This document shows positions 8,787 to 18,077 of a stretch of 64,000 nucleotides of DNA, piece after piece. A program made the position numbers and the translations under genes. Under the pieces are notes generated by a model. That model did not search any database. It saw nothing but the letters and a program-made list of their open reading frames with translations, and was not told the DNA's origin. Source of the stretch: Calidithermus chliarophilus DSM 9957 (GTDB taxonomy: Bacteria; Deinococcota; Deinococci; Deinococcales; Thermaceae); NCBI RefSeq assembly GCF_000430045.1, contig NZ_KE387023.1, positions 2,682,437 to 2,746,436 of the forward strand. Reading direction: 5' to 3'. Position 1 is the stretch's first letter. Each line of letters opens with the position of its first letter.

Positions 8787-10118
8787 CTAGCCCTCCGCCT
8801 TCTGCAACGCCAGGAAACCCGAAGCCTTGCGTGCGGCCTGCTCGGCGTTGGCGACGGCCTGCTCGAGCGGCCCCCCGGCGAAGAACACCCCGGGCAGGCG
8901 GGTGAGGGCGCTCTCGAGCAGGCCCTGGCGGCGGTGATGCCCCAGGGTGGGCTGCGGCAGGGCGCCGACCTGGCGGAAGACCCAACTGCGCAGCACCCGC
9001 GCATTCTCGCCCAGCTTGAGCTGTTCGCGCACCTGGCCCAGCGCCAGCCGGGCGAGCGCGGTGTCGCTCAGGCGGGCGGCCTCGCCCACCACGTCCAGCC
9101 GCAGCACCTCGAAGCCGGCCTCCACCCGCTCGGGGAAGCGGGCGCGGGTGCGGCTGAGGCGGTAGAAGCGCCCAGCCTCCTCCCACAGGCGCACGTCGTG
9201 GAGGTCGTCGGGGAGCTGTTCCTGGGCGAAGGCGAGGTGGACACTGCTGTAGGGAAGGTGCGGGATCTGGTTGAGCAGGGCGGTGGCCTGGGGGTTGATG
9301 TGGCGCAGGATGCGGGCGGCGGCGGGGGCCGAGCAGGCCAGCACCACGCTCTCGCCCTCGAGCAGCCCCCGCGGGGTGTAGACCCGCCAGTAAGCACCCT
9401 TGCGCTGCAGCGCGGCCACCTGCTGGCCGGGGCCGAAGGGCACCTTGCCCTCCAGGGCCTTGCCCAGCGCGTCGATCAGGGTGCCCATGCCCTGCGCGAA
9501 GGTCACACGCGGCGCCGCCGACAGCTCGGAGCGGGCGCGGGACAGGCTCCCGTGCTGGTTCTCGGCCTGCCAGAGCGCGGGGTAGGCCGAGCGCAGGGAG
9601 AGCTGAGCGGGGTCTGCGCCCCACTCCTCGCGCACCAGCGGCGCCAGCACCTCCCAGGCCGCGTTCCCCAGGCGGCGGGTGAAGAACTCGGAGACCGGCT
9701 CGTCCTCGAGCGTCCCCCGGCCTACCAGGCCTTCGCCTTGCAGGCGCAGGCGGGCGCTGAGCCCCAGCAGGGGGCCCATGCTCGCGTAGCTGCCGGGGTC
9801 GGAGGGGCGCAGCCCCTGGGGGTAGGCTACCCACTGCCCGTTGCGCTTGAAGGCTTTGCGCTCCTGCACGGCGATGGCCTCGACCGACAGCTCCCGCAAC
9901 AGCCTCTCCAGCGCGGGGCTGGAAGGAAGGCTCTCGGGGCCGCACTCGAGCAGCAGCTCGGGCTGGCCCAGGGTGTGCAGCGCCCCGCCAGGGCGGGGGC
10001 GGGCCTCGAGCACCGCGACGCTCAGCCCCTCCTTCTGGGCTTCGTAGGCACAGGCCAGCCCCGTCAGCCCGGCGCCGACGACGATCAACTGGAACTTGGT
10101 GGACTCGGGAAAACTCAC
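8787..10118 (-). CDS. hemY: HemY-type porphyrinogen oxidase (FAD)
   Basis: 443-residue flavoprotein of the amine oxidase/protoporphyrinogen oxidase family, which oxidises coproporphyrinogen III or protoporphyrinogen IX in heme synthesis. The Rossmann FAD motif VVGAGLTGLACAYEAQKEG starts near residue 13, followed by VLEARPRPGG. The C-terminal VFFAGGPLEQAVANAEQAA segment matches the FAD-covering end of the family. No membrane segment. The start is GTG at 10118, preceded by TAGAAT and 7 nt, consistent with a leaderless transcript. Which porphyrinogen is the substrate cannot be decided from the sequence; other heme genes are not adjacent. Confidence 0.85.
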   Translation of the reverse strand: MSFPESTKFQLIVVGAGLTGLACAYEAQKEGLSVAVLEARPRPGGALHTLGQPELLLECGPESLPSSPALERLLRELSVEAIAVQERKAFKRNGQWVAYPQGLRPSDPGSYASMGPLLGLSARLRLQGEGLVGRGTLEDEPVSEFFTRRLGNAAWEVLAPLVREEWGADPAQLSLRSAYPALWQAENQHGSLSRARSELSAAPRVTFAQGMGTLIDALGKALEGKVPFGPGQQVAALQRKGAYWRVYTPRGLLEGESVVLACSAPAAARILRHINPQATALLNQIPHLPYSSVHLAFAQEQLPDDLHDVRLWEEAGRFYRLSRTRARFPERVEAGFEVLRLDVVGEAARLSDTALARLALGQVREQLKLGENARVLRSWVFRQVGALPQPTLGHHRRQGLLESALTRLPGVFFAGGPLEQAVANAEQAARKASGFLALQKAEG

Positions 10119-10219
10119 GCGGCTGATTCTACCGTGTTTTTCTCCAGCCTTCCCCGGGGCCCGCTATCGGGAGGCAGGCCGAGAGCTTCGCCTCCCCGGC
10201 CTGCGTGATAACATGATCC

Positions 10220-11143
10220 ATGCGCTTAATTTTGTGGATTTTGTGCGTGCTGGCTCCCCTCACCCTGGCCCAGGGGGCCGACCCGGTCGTGGCCAAGGTG
10301 GGGAAGATCAACCTGACGCGGGCGTACTTCGACCTGCAGTGGGAGTACTTCACCCACCAGGCCCTCATCCGCCAGGGCATCCCCTACACCGCCGAGGCGG
10401 CGGAAACCCTCAAGGACTTCAAACCCCGGCTGCTCGAGCGCCTCGCCAAAGACCGCGCCGTGATCAACGTGGCCGAGCGCCAGGGCTTCGCGGCCAGCGA
10501 CGCCGCCGTGAACGAACAGATCGACGCCGTGCGGGGGCGCTTCGAGAACGAGGAGGCCTTCCAGGCGGGGCTCAAGGAGGCCGGCTTGCGTGACCTGGCC
10601 GGCTACCGGCTGCTGGTGTACGAAGCCCTGACCTTCAACGCCTTCATGGACGACCTGGTGGGCCGGATCGAGATCAGCGTGCCCGCGATGAAGGTGCTGT
10701 ACTACCTCAACCGCGCGCAGTTCAGCCGGCCGGCGCGCTACTGCTCCTCGCACATCCTGGTCGAGACCCCGGCGCAGGCCCAGGCCGTGCTGACCCGCCT
10801 CGCCAAGGGCGAGGCCTTCGAGGCCCTGGCTAAGGAGTTCTCCATCGACCCCGGCACCCAGGCCGAGGGGGGAGACTTAGGCTGCTACCCACTGGGTAAC
10901 CTGATCGAGCCGTTCGAGAGGGCCATGGTCCGGCTGAAGGTGGGGGAGACCACCCGCACCCCGGTCAAGACCGAGTTCGGCTACCACATCATCCGGCTCA
11001 ACAAGGTCGAGCCCATGGCCTATGCCCCCTTCGAAGTGGTGCAGGAGAGCCTGAGCTCCAACCTCCTCGAGAGCACCATCGACAAGCTCATCGACAACTA
11101 CGCGCGGCTCGAGGGGGTGCAGTTGTTCCCGGAGAATCTTTGA
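10220..11143 (+). CDS. Exported peptidyl-prolyl isomerase/foldase (PpiC/SurA type)
   Basis: 307 residues with an N-terminal signal peptide (about residues 1-18, LAQG at the likely cleavage site). A SurA/PrsA-like N-terminal helical chaperone region is followed by a parvulin domain at about residues 172-260: SSHILVETPAQAQAVL, then EFSIDPGTQAEGGDLG and FGYHIIRLNKVEP, the usual rotamase landmarks. It probably assists folding of envelope proteins. Two cysteines (SSH-preceding CSS and LGCYP) are unusual in this fold. The start ATG at 10220 follows TGATAACATGATCC, with no clear ribosome-binding site. Confidence 0.88.
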   Translation: MRLILWILCVLAPLTLAQGADPVVAKVGKINLTRAYFDLQWEYFTHQALIRQGIPYTAEAAETLKDFKPRLLERLAKDRAVINVAERQGFAASDAAVNEQIDAVRGRFENEEAFQAGLKEAGLRDLAGYRLLVYEALTFNAFMDDLVGRIEISVPAMKVLYYLNRAQFSRPARYCSSHILVETPAQAQAVLTRLAKGEAFEALAKEFSIDPGTQAEGGDLGCYPLGNLIEPFERAMVRLKVGETTRTPVKTEFGYHIIRLNKVEPMAYAPFEVVQESLSSNLLESTIDKLIDNYARLEGVQLFPENL

Positions 11144-11287
11144 GCGTGTTGGGGTCGGTGGCCGATAGCCCATAGCCGATAGCCGGTAGCCGGGCGCTGG
11201 GCGCGGTCGTACGTCCTACGTCCTGCGTCGTACGTCGTACGCGAGACGCAAGGCGCGAGACGCTTTGGCCCTCGGCCCTCTCCCGCT
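11144..11287. repeat. Modular intergenic repeat block 3
   Basis: Between convergent genes. CCGATAGC words (11160-11190) are followed by GTACGTCCTACGTC words (11208-11240) and GCGAGACGCAAGGCGCGAGACGC (11240-11263, described in two words), then a GGCCCTCGGCCCTC stretch. Order is the same as in the block at 58240. Confidence 0.7.
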
Positions 11288-14113
11288 TCAGTTGCCGAAG
11301 TACTCCGGCAACTGGTCGCGGGTGATGAGCACTTCGCGGGGTTTGGATCCCTGGTGGGGGCCGACGATGCCCATGGCCTCGAGGCTGTCCACCAGCTTTC
11401 CGGCGCGGGCGTGGCCTACGGAGAGACGGCGCTGGAGGCGGCTCACGGAGGCGTAGCCCTCCTCGATGACCACCTCGGCCGCCTTGCGCAGCAGGGGGTC
11501 GGAGAAGTCCACCTCGCCGCCGCCCCCGCCCTCGCCGCCCAGGTTGGGCGGGCCGTCGAAGTCGGAACCGTAGGTCTCGCCGAAGGCGTCCTCGAAGCTC
11601 TGCTGGCGCAGGAATTCGGCCAGGCGGTGCACCTCGCCCTCCGAGAGGTAGGGGCCTTGCAGGCGCACCGGCTTGGGCAACCCCGGCTGGTGGTAGAGCA
11701 TGTCGCCCTGGCCCACCAGGCGCTCGGCGCCCACGGTATCGAGGATGGTGCGGCTGTCGAATCCCGAGGAGACCGCGAAGGCCATGCGGGCGGGGATGTT
11801 GACCTTGATCAAGGAGGTCAGGATGTCCACCGAGGGGCGCTGGGTCGCCAGGATCAGGTGCATCCCGGTGGCGCGGGCCATCTGGGCCAGGCGCAAAATG
11901 GCCTGCTCGACCTCCTTGGGGGCGGTGATCATCAGGTCGGCGAGCTCGTCGATGACGATGACGAGATAGGGGAGGGTGGGCTCGCCCACCGCCTTCATCT
12001 TCTCGTTGAACTGCTCGAGGTTCCTCGCCCCCACCTGGCTCATCATCTTGTAGCGGCGCTCCATGTGGGCCACCGCGCCCAGCAGCACCCCGGCGGCGTC
12101 GGCGGGGTTGGTCACGACGGGGCGGATCAGGTGGGGGATGCCCTCGTAGGGCGTGAGCTCGACCATCTTGGGGTCGATCATCAGGAAGCGCAGCTCGGTG
12201 GGCAGGAACTTGAAGAGCAGGCTGCTGATTAGGGTGTTGACCGCCACGCTCTTGCCCGAGCCGGTCGAGCCGGCGATGAGCAGGTGGGGCATCTTGGCGA
12301 GGTCGCGCACCCAGATCTCGCCATCGATGCTCTTGCCCAGCACCAGCGGCAGGCGGTCCTTCGAGCGCACGAAGCTCGAGCCCGCGATGCCCTCGCTGTA
12401 GCGCACCACGTCGCGCTCGGCGTTGGGCACCTCGAGGCCGATGACGCTCTTGCCAGGGATGGGGGCCTCAATACGCACCGAGCCGGCGGCCAGGGCGCGG
12501 GCGAGGTCGTTGGAGAGGTTGGCGACGCGGCTGATCTTCTCGCCGGGGGCGGGCTCGAGCTCGAAGCGCGTCACCGTGGGGCCGCGGGCCCAGCCCACCA
12601 CCTTCGCCTCCACGTCGAAGCTCTTGAGCGCGGCGTCGATGGTCTCGGCGAGGCGGCGGGTGTTGGCCTCGAGCACCCGCGGGTCGTGCCTGGGGGGCTC
12701 GGGGGGGTCGAGCAGGGCGGAGGTGGGGAGGGCTAAGGCGGTGGTCCCGCCGGTGGTCACGCGGATCTGGGCCTTGCCCTCCGGCTTGGCGGGGGGCTTG
12801 CTCGGCAGCGCCTTGGGCTGGGCCGTGACCACCGGCTCGGCCTCGGCCGCCTCCTCGAAGTCGAGGTCGAGGTCTAAGTCGATGTCGGGGTCGGGCTGCG
12901 CCGCGGGGGCCGGGGGTTCGGCGGGGCGGGTCACCACCGGGAAGATCACGGGCGGGGCCGCGGTCAGGCCGCCTTCCAGCAGGGCCCGCAGGCCGGCCGA
13001 GTGGGCCTCGGGGGGGTTGGCCTCGAGCCACTCCGCCCAGCGCAGCCAGGCGTCGGCGCGCTGCTCGAGGTCCGTGACCAGCCCCTGCAGGCTTTCCCAG
13101 GCCTCGAGGCGGGTCTGGTGGTCGTCCCAGGCCTGCAGCAGGCGGTGGGCGCTCACCCCGCGCTCGAGGTGGGCGCTGGCCTGCTCGGCCTGGCGCTCGA
13201 GGCTGCGGGCCTTGGTGTGCAGCGTGCCCACCTCCAGGCTGAGCGCGGCCCGGCGCTCCTCGAGGGCCTGCGCCAACCCCAGCCCCTGCACCGGGGCGGC
13301 CAGCGCGGCCGAGAGGCGCTCGAGCTTGGCCGCCAGGGGGCGCACCTCGGCCTTGACGGTGCCCGCCAGCTCGGCGCTGCGCTCCTGGAGGAACTTCTGG
13401 AAGACGCCGGAGAGCGCTTCGAGCCCCTCGCCCGTGGCGTCGCCCGCCAGGGGGTTGCGGCGGTACTGCAGCAGGTCCTCCTCGAGCGCGGCCAGGGCCT
13501 TGTGCTCGGGGTAGCGCTCGGCCAGCACGCGGGTCTCGCCCAGCAGCCTCGAGGCCTGCCGGGCCAGGCGCAATGAGCGGCGCAGCCTCGAGGCCGCCAG
13601 CCCCACCCGGCGCAGCACCACGCCGAAGAGCCATCCGGGGCGGCGGCGCGAGGCCAGGTCCAGCACGAAGACGAGCAGCACCCCGCACAGCAGCAGCCCG
13701 GCGTTGCCCAGCGCGTCGGTCAGGGCGCGGGCCGCGGCCGTGCCCAGGCTCCCGCCCCACTCCGCCTCCACCGCCGCCAGCACGGGCAGCATCACGGCGG
13801 CGCCGAGCAGGGCGAAGCCCAGCCCGCGCAGGAAGCCCCGCAGCGGCTTGCCCAGCAGCAGCAGCAGCGCCATCACCCCGAGCGCCGGGGGGACCATCCA
13901 GGTCAGCAGCCCCAGGCTGCCGTAGGTGATCTGGCGCAGCCACTGGCCGTACTCGCCCGTGAAGCGCGGGTTGACGTAGAGCACCAGCCCCAGCGCGATC
14001 CCCGCCGCCAGGGCCACCAGGGCCAGCGCCTCGGAGTCGAGGCGGGGTTCCTTGGGGTTTTGGGGCGGGGGAGTTTTGGCCGGACTGGAGCGCTTGGACT
14101 TTGCCTTTGCCAT
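11288..14113 (-). CDS. ftsK: DNA translocase FtsK/SpoIIIE
   Basis: 941-residue septal DNA pump for chromosome segregation and dimer resolution. The N-terminus (about residues 30-185) holds four hydrophobic membrane segments; residues 190-420 form a leucine/arginine-rich, probably coiled-coil linker; residues 420-500 are acidic and proline-rich. The motor starts near residue 510: Walker [33 protein letters not shown], and Walker [12 protein letters not shown]. The C-terminal gamma winged-helix domain ([35 protein letters not shown]) is complete. The ATG at 14113 ([10 protein letters not shown]) is preceded by TGCTAGACT and 7 nt, an extended -10 typical of leaderless genes here, so the longer upstream frame was discarded. 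Confidence 0.96.
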   Translation of the reverse strand: MAKAKSKRSSPAKTPPPQNPKEPRLDSEALALVALAAGIALGLVLYVNPRFTGEYGQWLRQITYGSLGLLTWMVPPALGVMALLLLLGKPLRGFLRGLGFALLGAAVMLPVLAAVEAEWGGSLGTAAARALTDALGNAGLLLCGVLLVFVLDLASRRRPGWLFGVVLRRVGLAASRLRRSLRLARQASRLLGETRVLAERYPEHKALAALEEDLLQYRRNPLAGDATGEGLEALSGVFQKFLQERSAELAGTVKAEVRPLAAKLERLSAALAAPVQGLGLAQALEERRAALSLEVGTLHTKARSLERQAEQASAHLERGVSAHRLLQAWDDHQTRLEAWESLQGLVTDLEQRADAWLRWAEWLEANPPEAHSAGLRALLEGGLTAAPPVIFPVVTRPAEPPAPAAQPDPDIDLDLDLDFEEAAEAEPVVTAQPKALPSKPPAKPEGKAQIRVTTGGTTALALPTSALLDPPEPPRHDPRVLEANTRRLAETIDAALKSFDVEAKVVGWARGPTVTRFELEPAPGEKISRVANLSNDLARALAAGSVRIEAPIPGKSVIGLEVPNAERDVVRYSEGIAGSSFVRSKDRLPLVLGKSIDGEIWVRDLAKMPHLLIAGSTGSGKSVAVNTLISSLLFKFLPTELRFLMIDPKMVELTPYEGIPHLIRPVVTNPADAAGVLLGAVAHMERRYKMMSQVGARNLEQFNEKMKAVGEPTLPYLVIVIDELADLMITAPKEVEQAILRLAQMARATGMHLILATQRPSVDILTSLIKVNIPARMAFAVSSGFDSRTILDTVGAERLVGQGDMLYHQPGLPKPVRLQGPYLSEGEVHRLAEFLRQQSFEDAFGETYGSDFDGPPNLGGEGGGGGEVDFSDPLLRKAAEVVIEEGYASVSRLQRRLSVGHARAGKLVDSLEAMGIVGPHQGSKPREVLITRDQLPEYFGN

Positions 14114-14219
14114 TGGGGCCAGTCTAGCACACTCAAAACGCGCTCGAGGGCGAATTAAGATCGAGCGAAGGCTGGCTTCCACGCCCTCGCTCGAGCAAAG
14201 CCCCGTCTTTACGGCGCTC

Positions 14220-14705
14220 CTACTTCTTCAGCTCCTTGACCACCAGCGGCGTGACGTCGCTGTCGGGGGCGGCGTAGACCACCAGGCTGCTGGCCTTGGC
14301 GACCTTGTAGTCCATGACCACCTGGAAGCCGTTGGCCTCGGCCACCTTCTTGACCTCCTTGTCGATGTCGTCGAGGAGGGGCTTAGCCACGGTGCCGACG
14401 CGCTCGTTCCACTTCTTGGTGGCGTCCTGCAGGGCCTTTTGCAGCGACTGGAGGCCCTGCTGGTCCTTGGCGGAGAGCGGCCCGCTGCGGGCCTTCTGGC
14501 CGAGCTGGTTGATCTGGTCGCGCAGGGGCTTGAGCTCCTTCTCGGCCTGGTCCTGCACGCTCTTGAGCTTAGGGTAGTTGGGGTGGGCCTGGATGGCGGT
14601 GTCGGGGTTGATGAACCCGACCCGGAAGGCCTTGGGCTTGGTCTGGGCCGATAGCGGTGCCGTTAGCAGCACCAGGCAGAAAGCGGCGAGAACGCGCGTC
14701 CACAT
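14220..14705 (-). CDS. OmpH/Skp-family periplasmic chaperone, copy A
   Basis: 161 residues: signal peptide (cleavage after PLSAQ region), then [19 protein letters not shown], a long charged helical hairpin (about residues 45-110) and a C-terminal strand region [14 protein letters not shown]. This matches the Skp/OmpH jellyfish chaperone that guards outer-membrane proteins in the periplasm. It is a tandem paralogue of the gene at 14810-15304, from which it differs mainly in the helical arms. The ATG at 14705 is 7 nt after TACAGT. The upstream region shares a conserved stretch with that of copy B. Confidence 0.88.
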   Translation of the reverse strand: MWTRVLAAFCLVLLTAPLSAQTKPKAFRVGFINPDTAIQAHPNYPKLKSVQDQAEKELKPLRDQINQLGQKARSGPLSAKDQQGLQSLQKALQDATKKWNERVGTVAKPLLDDIDKEVKKVAEANGFQVVMDYKVAKASSLVVYAAPDSDVTPLVVKELKK

Positions 14706-14761
14706 GGCTCCCACTGTACGGACCCTGCTTTAGCAACTTGTGAGAACGCGCCTAGGGGTCG

Positions 14762-14789
14762 AAAAAGCGGGAGCCCGAAGGGCTCCCGC
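14762..14789 (-). terminator. Rho-independent terminator after skp copy B
   Basis: On the minus strand, GCGGGAGCCC-TTC-GGGCTCCCGC is followed directly by TTTTTCG. The stem is 10 bp and perfect. It lies between the two skp genes, so they are probably separate transcription units. Confidence 0.85.
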
Positions 14790-14809
14790 GCTAGGGCTAC
14801 GCCTATGCT

Positions 14810-15304
14810 TTACTTCTTGACCTCTTCGATGACCTTGGCGGTGAGGTCGAGGCCGTCGGCCGCGTAGACCACCAGGCTGCTGGCCTGGGCCACCTTGTAG
14901 TCCATGACCACCTGGAAGCCGTTGTCCTCGGCCACCTTCTTGATCACCTTGTCGATCTGGTCGGTGAGGGGCTTGCCGGCTTCCTCGGTGCGGGTGGCCC
15001 ACTTCTTGAGCGCGTCGTTGTAGGCCTGGCGCAGGGTCTGGAAGTCCTGCTGCTCCTTGGCCGAGGCCTGGCCGCTTTGGATCTTCTGCTGGAGCTGGGT
15101 GAGCTGGGTCTGCAGGGGCTTGAGCTCCTTGTCGGCCTGGTCGCGCACCGCCTTGACCTTGGCGTAGTCAGGGTGGGCTTCAATCACCGCGTCGGAGTTG
15201 ATGAAACCGACCTTGACGGCCTGGGGCTTGGTCTGGGCGACCAGGGGGGCCCCCATCAGGCCGACGGCAGCGAGCACGGGAACGATCCACAGCATCCTCT
15301 TCAT
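14810..15304 (-). CDS. OmpH/Skp-family periplasmic chaperone, copy B
   Basis: 164 residues with a signal peptide (MKRMLWIVPVLAAVG, cleavage near LVAQ). The mature part begins VGFINSDAVIEAHPDYAKV and has a long glutamine/lysine-rich helical arm (about residues 45-110), then [22 protein letters not shown], nearly identical to copy A. Role as for copy A: binding unfolded outer-membrane proteins. ATG 15304 was chosen; it lies 7 nt after TAGATT. A strong terminator follows. Two adjacent copies with diverged arms suggest duplication followed by client specialisation, which is inference. Confidence 0.88.
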   Translation of the reverse strand: MKRMLWIVPVLAAVGLMGAPLVAQTKPQAVKVGFINSDAVIEAHPDYAKVKAVRDQADKELKPLQTQLTQLQQKIQSGQASAKEQQDFQTLRQAYNDALKKWATRTEEAGKPLTDQIDKVIKKVAEDNGFQVVMDYKVAQASSLVVYAADGLDLTAKVIEEVKK

Positions 15305-15406
15305 GCGCACCAATCTAAGCACCCAGCGTTAGCGCTATGTGAGAGAAACCCGGCTTGGACGCTGGGCTGGGGATGGGCTATGGTATCGCGGAGGAGGGAA
15401 CGACAC

Positions 15407-15850
15407 ATGAAACGACTAACCCTTTTGGTTCTCCTCGTGGCGCTCGCCGTCGGGGCGAGCGCTCAGGCCCAGCGCAGCTTCCAGTTCCGCATCTCGGTGC
15501 CGAGCCCCGCCCTGGGCTTTGGCCTCGAGGCCGAGCTCCAGCGCAACCTGGTGGCGCTGTTCTACGGCGACCTCTTCTTCCAGGGCCCCGGGGTCTTCGT
15601 AGGCGGCGAGCTGCTCTTCAAGCCCGACCTCGGCCAGTTCGACCGCGACCTGCGCGGGATTTCCCCTTACCTCGGCGGGGGCATCGGGGCCGGCTTCGGC
15701 GGGGGCGGCGCCGACGTGGGCCTCACCCTCGACTTCGGCATCGAGTTCGCCCTCGACCGCTCGACCGGCCTCTTCGTGGGCTGGCAGGGGATCTACTACT
15801 TCGACGGGGGCGCCGGCAGCCGGGCCATCCTCGGGGCCAGCTTCCGATGA
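15407..15850 (+). CDS. Small exported glycine-rich beta protein, unknown function
   Basis: 147 residues. Residues 1-24 are a clear signal peptide (MKRLTLLVLLVALAVGASAQ). The mature protein alternates polar and hydrophobic residues with many glycines and aromatics (YLGGGIGAGFGGGGADVGLTLD, given here in part), ending in AILGASFR with a C-terminal aromatic-containing strand, as in small outer-membrane beta barrels. About eight potential strands. The start was set at ATG 15407 because GAGGAGGGA lies 8 nt upstream; the frame is open further 5' but that part is antisense to skp. Divergent from skp copy B. No specific family recognised. Confidence 0.75.
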   Translation: MKRLTLLVLLVALAVGASAQAQRSFQFRISVPSPALGFGLEAELQRNLVALFYGDLFFQGPGVFVGGELLFKPDLGQFDRDLRGISPYLGGGIGAGFGGGGADVGLTLDFGIEFALDRSTGLFVGWQGIYYFDGGAGSRAILGASFR

Positions 15851-15874
15851 GGCGTTGAGTAGAAGTTGGTGAAA

Positions 15875-15902
15875 GCGGGGGCCTAGGCCCCCGCTTTTCT
15901 TT
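15875..15902. terminator. Bidirectional terminator between the exported protein and pheA
   Basis: GCGGGGGCCTAGGCCCCCGC palindrome followed by TTTTCTTT on the plus strand and preceded by GAAA (TTTC on the minus strand). It serves the plus-strand gene ending at 15850 and the minus-strand pheA ending at 15904. Confidence 0.85.
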
Positions 15903-15903
15903 G

Positions 15904-16734
15904 CTATACGCCGTTTTGCGCCACCGGATACGAACCCAGCACCTTGACGAACTGCGCCCGCTGCAGCAGCCCGACCAGGGCCTTGGCCGGGCCGGGGTCC
16001 TCGATGTGGCCCTCGAAGTCCACGTAGAACACCGGGCTGAAGGGGCGTTCGGGGTCGCGGCGGGGGCGGGACTCGAGCTTGGTCATGTTCACCCCCGCCT
16101 CGGCGAGGGCCTGCAGCGCGTGCAGCAATGCCCCGGGTACGTGGCGGGTGGCGAAGACCACCGAGCTCTTGTGCGGCCCCTCGCGGCGGGGCGGGATCTC
16201 GCGCGAGAGCACGAAGAAGCGGGTGTAGTTGCCCTTGAAGTCCTGGATGTTCTCGGCCAGCACCTCCAGCCCGTAGCGCTCGGCGGCGCGACGGCTGGCG
16301 ATGGCGGCGTGGCCGGGCTCGGGGTTTTCGGCCAGCTCGCGCGCGGCCCCGGCGGTGTCGTAGACCGGGGTGGCCTTGAAGTGGTAGCGGGCGATGAACC
16401 CGTCGCACTGGGCCAGGCCCTGAGGATGGCTCTTGACGTAGCGGATGTCCTCGAGCCGGAAGCCCTTGGGGGCCATGAGGCAGTGCTCGATCTTGAGCAC
16501 GATCTCACCGATCACGTGCAGGTCGGTCTCGAGCAGCAGGTCGTAGGTCTGGTTGATGATCCCGGCGGTGGTGTTCTCCACCGGCACCACCCCCAGCTCG
16601 ACCTCGTGCTCCGACACCGCCGCGAAGACCTCGTGGAAGGTGGGGAAGCCGACGGGCTGCGCTTCGGGAAAGGTCTTGAGGACGGCTTCCTCGCTGTAGG
16701 CTCCTTCGGTTCCCTGGTAGGCGATGCGGGTCAC
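15904..16734 (-). CDS. pheA: Prephenate dehydratase
   Basis: 276-residue monofunctional enzyme converting prephenate to phenylpyruvate in phenylalanine synthesis. The periplasmic-binding-like catalytic domain (1-180) begins with AYQGTEGAYSEEAV and contains PVENTTAGIINQTYD and the NYTRFFVLSRE signature with the catalytic Thr-Arg-Phe. The C-terminal ACT domain (about 190-270: GALLHALQALAEAGVNMTKL, then ESRP) implies allosteric feedback by phenylalanine. Start is GTG at 16734, six nt after TAAAGT on the minus strand. No chorismate mutase domain and no aro genes nearby. Confidence 0.95.
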   Translation of the reverse strand: MTRIAYQGTEGAYSEEAVLKTFPEAQPVGFPTFHEVFAAVSEHEVELGVVPVENTTAGIINQTYDLLLETDLHVIGEIVLKIEHCLMAPKGFRLEDIRYVKSHPQGLAQCDGFIARYHFKATPVYDTAGAARELAENPEPGHAAIASRRAAERYGLEVLAENIQDFKGNYTRFFVLSREIPPRREGPHKSSVVFATRHVPGALLHALQALAEAGVNMTKLESRPRRDPERPFSPVFYVDFEGHIEDPGPAKALVGLLQRAQFVKVLGSYPVAQNGV

Positions 16735-16749
16735 GGCGATACTTTACAA

Positions 16750-16980
16750 CGTGGAGGGGCGAGAGCTGATAGCCGGGCGCGGGGCGTACGTCCTACACCG
16801 TACGCAAAACGCCAAACGCAAAACGCGAGACGCCGGTCCTACGTCGTACGTCCTACGCCGAACGCAAAACGCGAGACGCAAAATGCCTCGGCCCTTGGCC
16901 CTGGACCCTCGACAGACCACGGGCTGCGGGCCACTAGCTACGGCCCCGTCACCCTCTGTGTCGAGGGTCATACGCAAATC
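16750..16980. repeat. Modular intergenic repeat block 4
   Basis: Fills the gap between the divergent pheA and receiver-domain genes. AGCTGATAGC is followed by GTACGTCCTAC, then CGCAAAACGCCAAACGC words, a second GTCCTACGTCGTACGTCC run and a second CAAAACGC run, and finally CCCTTGGCCCTGGACCCTCG and GGCTGCGGGCCACTAG. The B and C modules are duplicated here, which shows that modules can expand independently. Confidence 0.75.
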
Positions 16981-17012
16981 TCTGTCGCCGTCGGTATACT
17001 CAAAGCGAGCGT

Positions 17013-17843
17013 ATGGCGCGAATTGGGGTAGTCACCGACGATTCCGGCTTCGAACATTTCCTCGAGGCGGTGACTGCCGCCGACGGGTACAAACTGGCCG
17101 TCTACGGCGAGCCGGGCTCCTGGGCGAGCCAGCTCCTCCGCGACCCGCCCGACCTGGTGATCCTCGACCGGATGGCCGGGCACGACAGCGTCACGCTGCG
17201 GGCGGCGATGCGAACAGACCCGCGCCTGGAGGCCATCCCGGCCATCCTGGTGCTCGACGCCCTGCCCCTCGAGCGCCCCCCCTGGCTGCGCCTGGAGGTG
17301 CTGGCCCGCAAGCCCCCCACCCACCGCAGCCTGCGCCTGCTGATCAACCGCGTGCTCTACCAGGGCGGGCTGGTGCTCAGCGACGGCCTGTTGGTGCTCA
17401 GCCCCAGTGACGCCCGCCCCCTGCTGGCCGAGTTCCTGGGCAGCCCCCAGCGGCTCAAGCAGGTCTGGCTCAACCCCCACGAGCGCGAGAGCCTGGTGAT
17501 CGCCCTCGAGCGCGAGGGCTGGACCGAGCAGGGCCTGCGCCGCCTGGCCCGCCGCAACGACCTCGACCTCTACGACATGCTGGGCTGGCTGGCCTTCGGC
17601 TGGACGGTCAAGACCCGCCAGCAGCGGGCCTACCAGGCCTGGAAGTGGGCCGAGTCCCGCCCTGACGCCAAGATCATCCACTCCCTCCTCTCGGCCTACG
17701 TCGAGTACGGCATCTCCGGCATGGAAAAGGTGCTGCGCCAGGAAAAGGTCCTGGTATCCTCCGTCCTCACCGGAGGCCCTGCAGACCCCCGCAACGACCA
17801 GGGCTGGCTGATCCGGCTCGAGGCCCAGATTTACGCCGATTAG
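17013..17843 (+). CDS. Receiver-domain protein with unknown C-terminal output region
   Basis: 276 residues. Residues 1-115 fit a response-regulator receiver fold: acidic pair in VVTDDSGF, phospho-acceptor Asp in LVILDRMAG near residue 50, and Lys-Pro in LARKPPT near 93. The conserved Ser/Thr is not obvious (ILVLDALPL). The remaining 160 residues are mostly helical (SQ of segments such as FLGSPQRLKQVWL, DLYDMLGWLAFGW) and match no domain I know. No histidine kinase is adjacent. TATACT at 16995-17000 is a plausible -10 box with a 6-7 nt leader. Downstream is another repeat block. Confidence 0.72.
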   Translation: MARIGVVTDDSGFEHFLEAVTAADGYKLAVYGEPGSWASQLLRDPPDLVILDRMAGHDSVTLRAAMRTDPRLEAIPAILVLDALPLERPPWLRLEVLARKPPTHRSLRLLINRVLYQGGLVLSDGLLVLSPSDARPLLAEFLGSPQRLKQVWLNPHERESLVIALEREGWTEQGLRRLARRNDLDLYDMLGWLAFGWTVKTRQQRAYQAWKWAESRPDAKIIHSLLSAYVEYGISGMEKVLRQEKVLVSSVLTGGPADPRNDQGWLIRLEAQIYAD

Positions 17844-17879
17844 GGGAAGGTTCGGATATCAGCTTTTGGGTAGTCCTCA

Positions 17880-18050
17880 GCAACGGGTAACGGGAGGCGT
17901 GTGGTCCGTGGTCTATCGAGGGTCCAGGGTCGAGGCGTACGACGTAGGACGTGCATTTAGCGTCTTGCGTTTTGCGTAGGACGTACGACGTAAGACGCGG
18001 GTCGTACGACCCACTCCCGGCGTCCGACGTAGACCGCCCTTTGCCCCCCC
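17880..18050. repeat. Modular intergenic repeat block 5
   Basis: Between the receiver gene and the FemX-like gene. GTGTGGTCCGTGGTC, GGTCCAGGGTCG, GTACGACGTAGGACGT, TTAGCGTCTTGCGTTTTGCG and another GTACGACGTAAGACG run follow in order, ending about 10 bp before the CATAAT box of the next gene. Confidence 0.72.
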
Positions 18051-18077
18051 TCGCCCTTTCGGGCATAATGACTCCTC

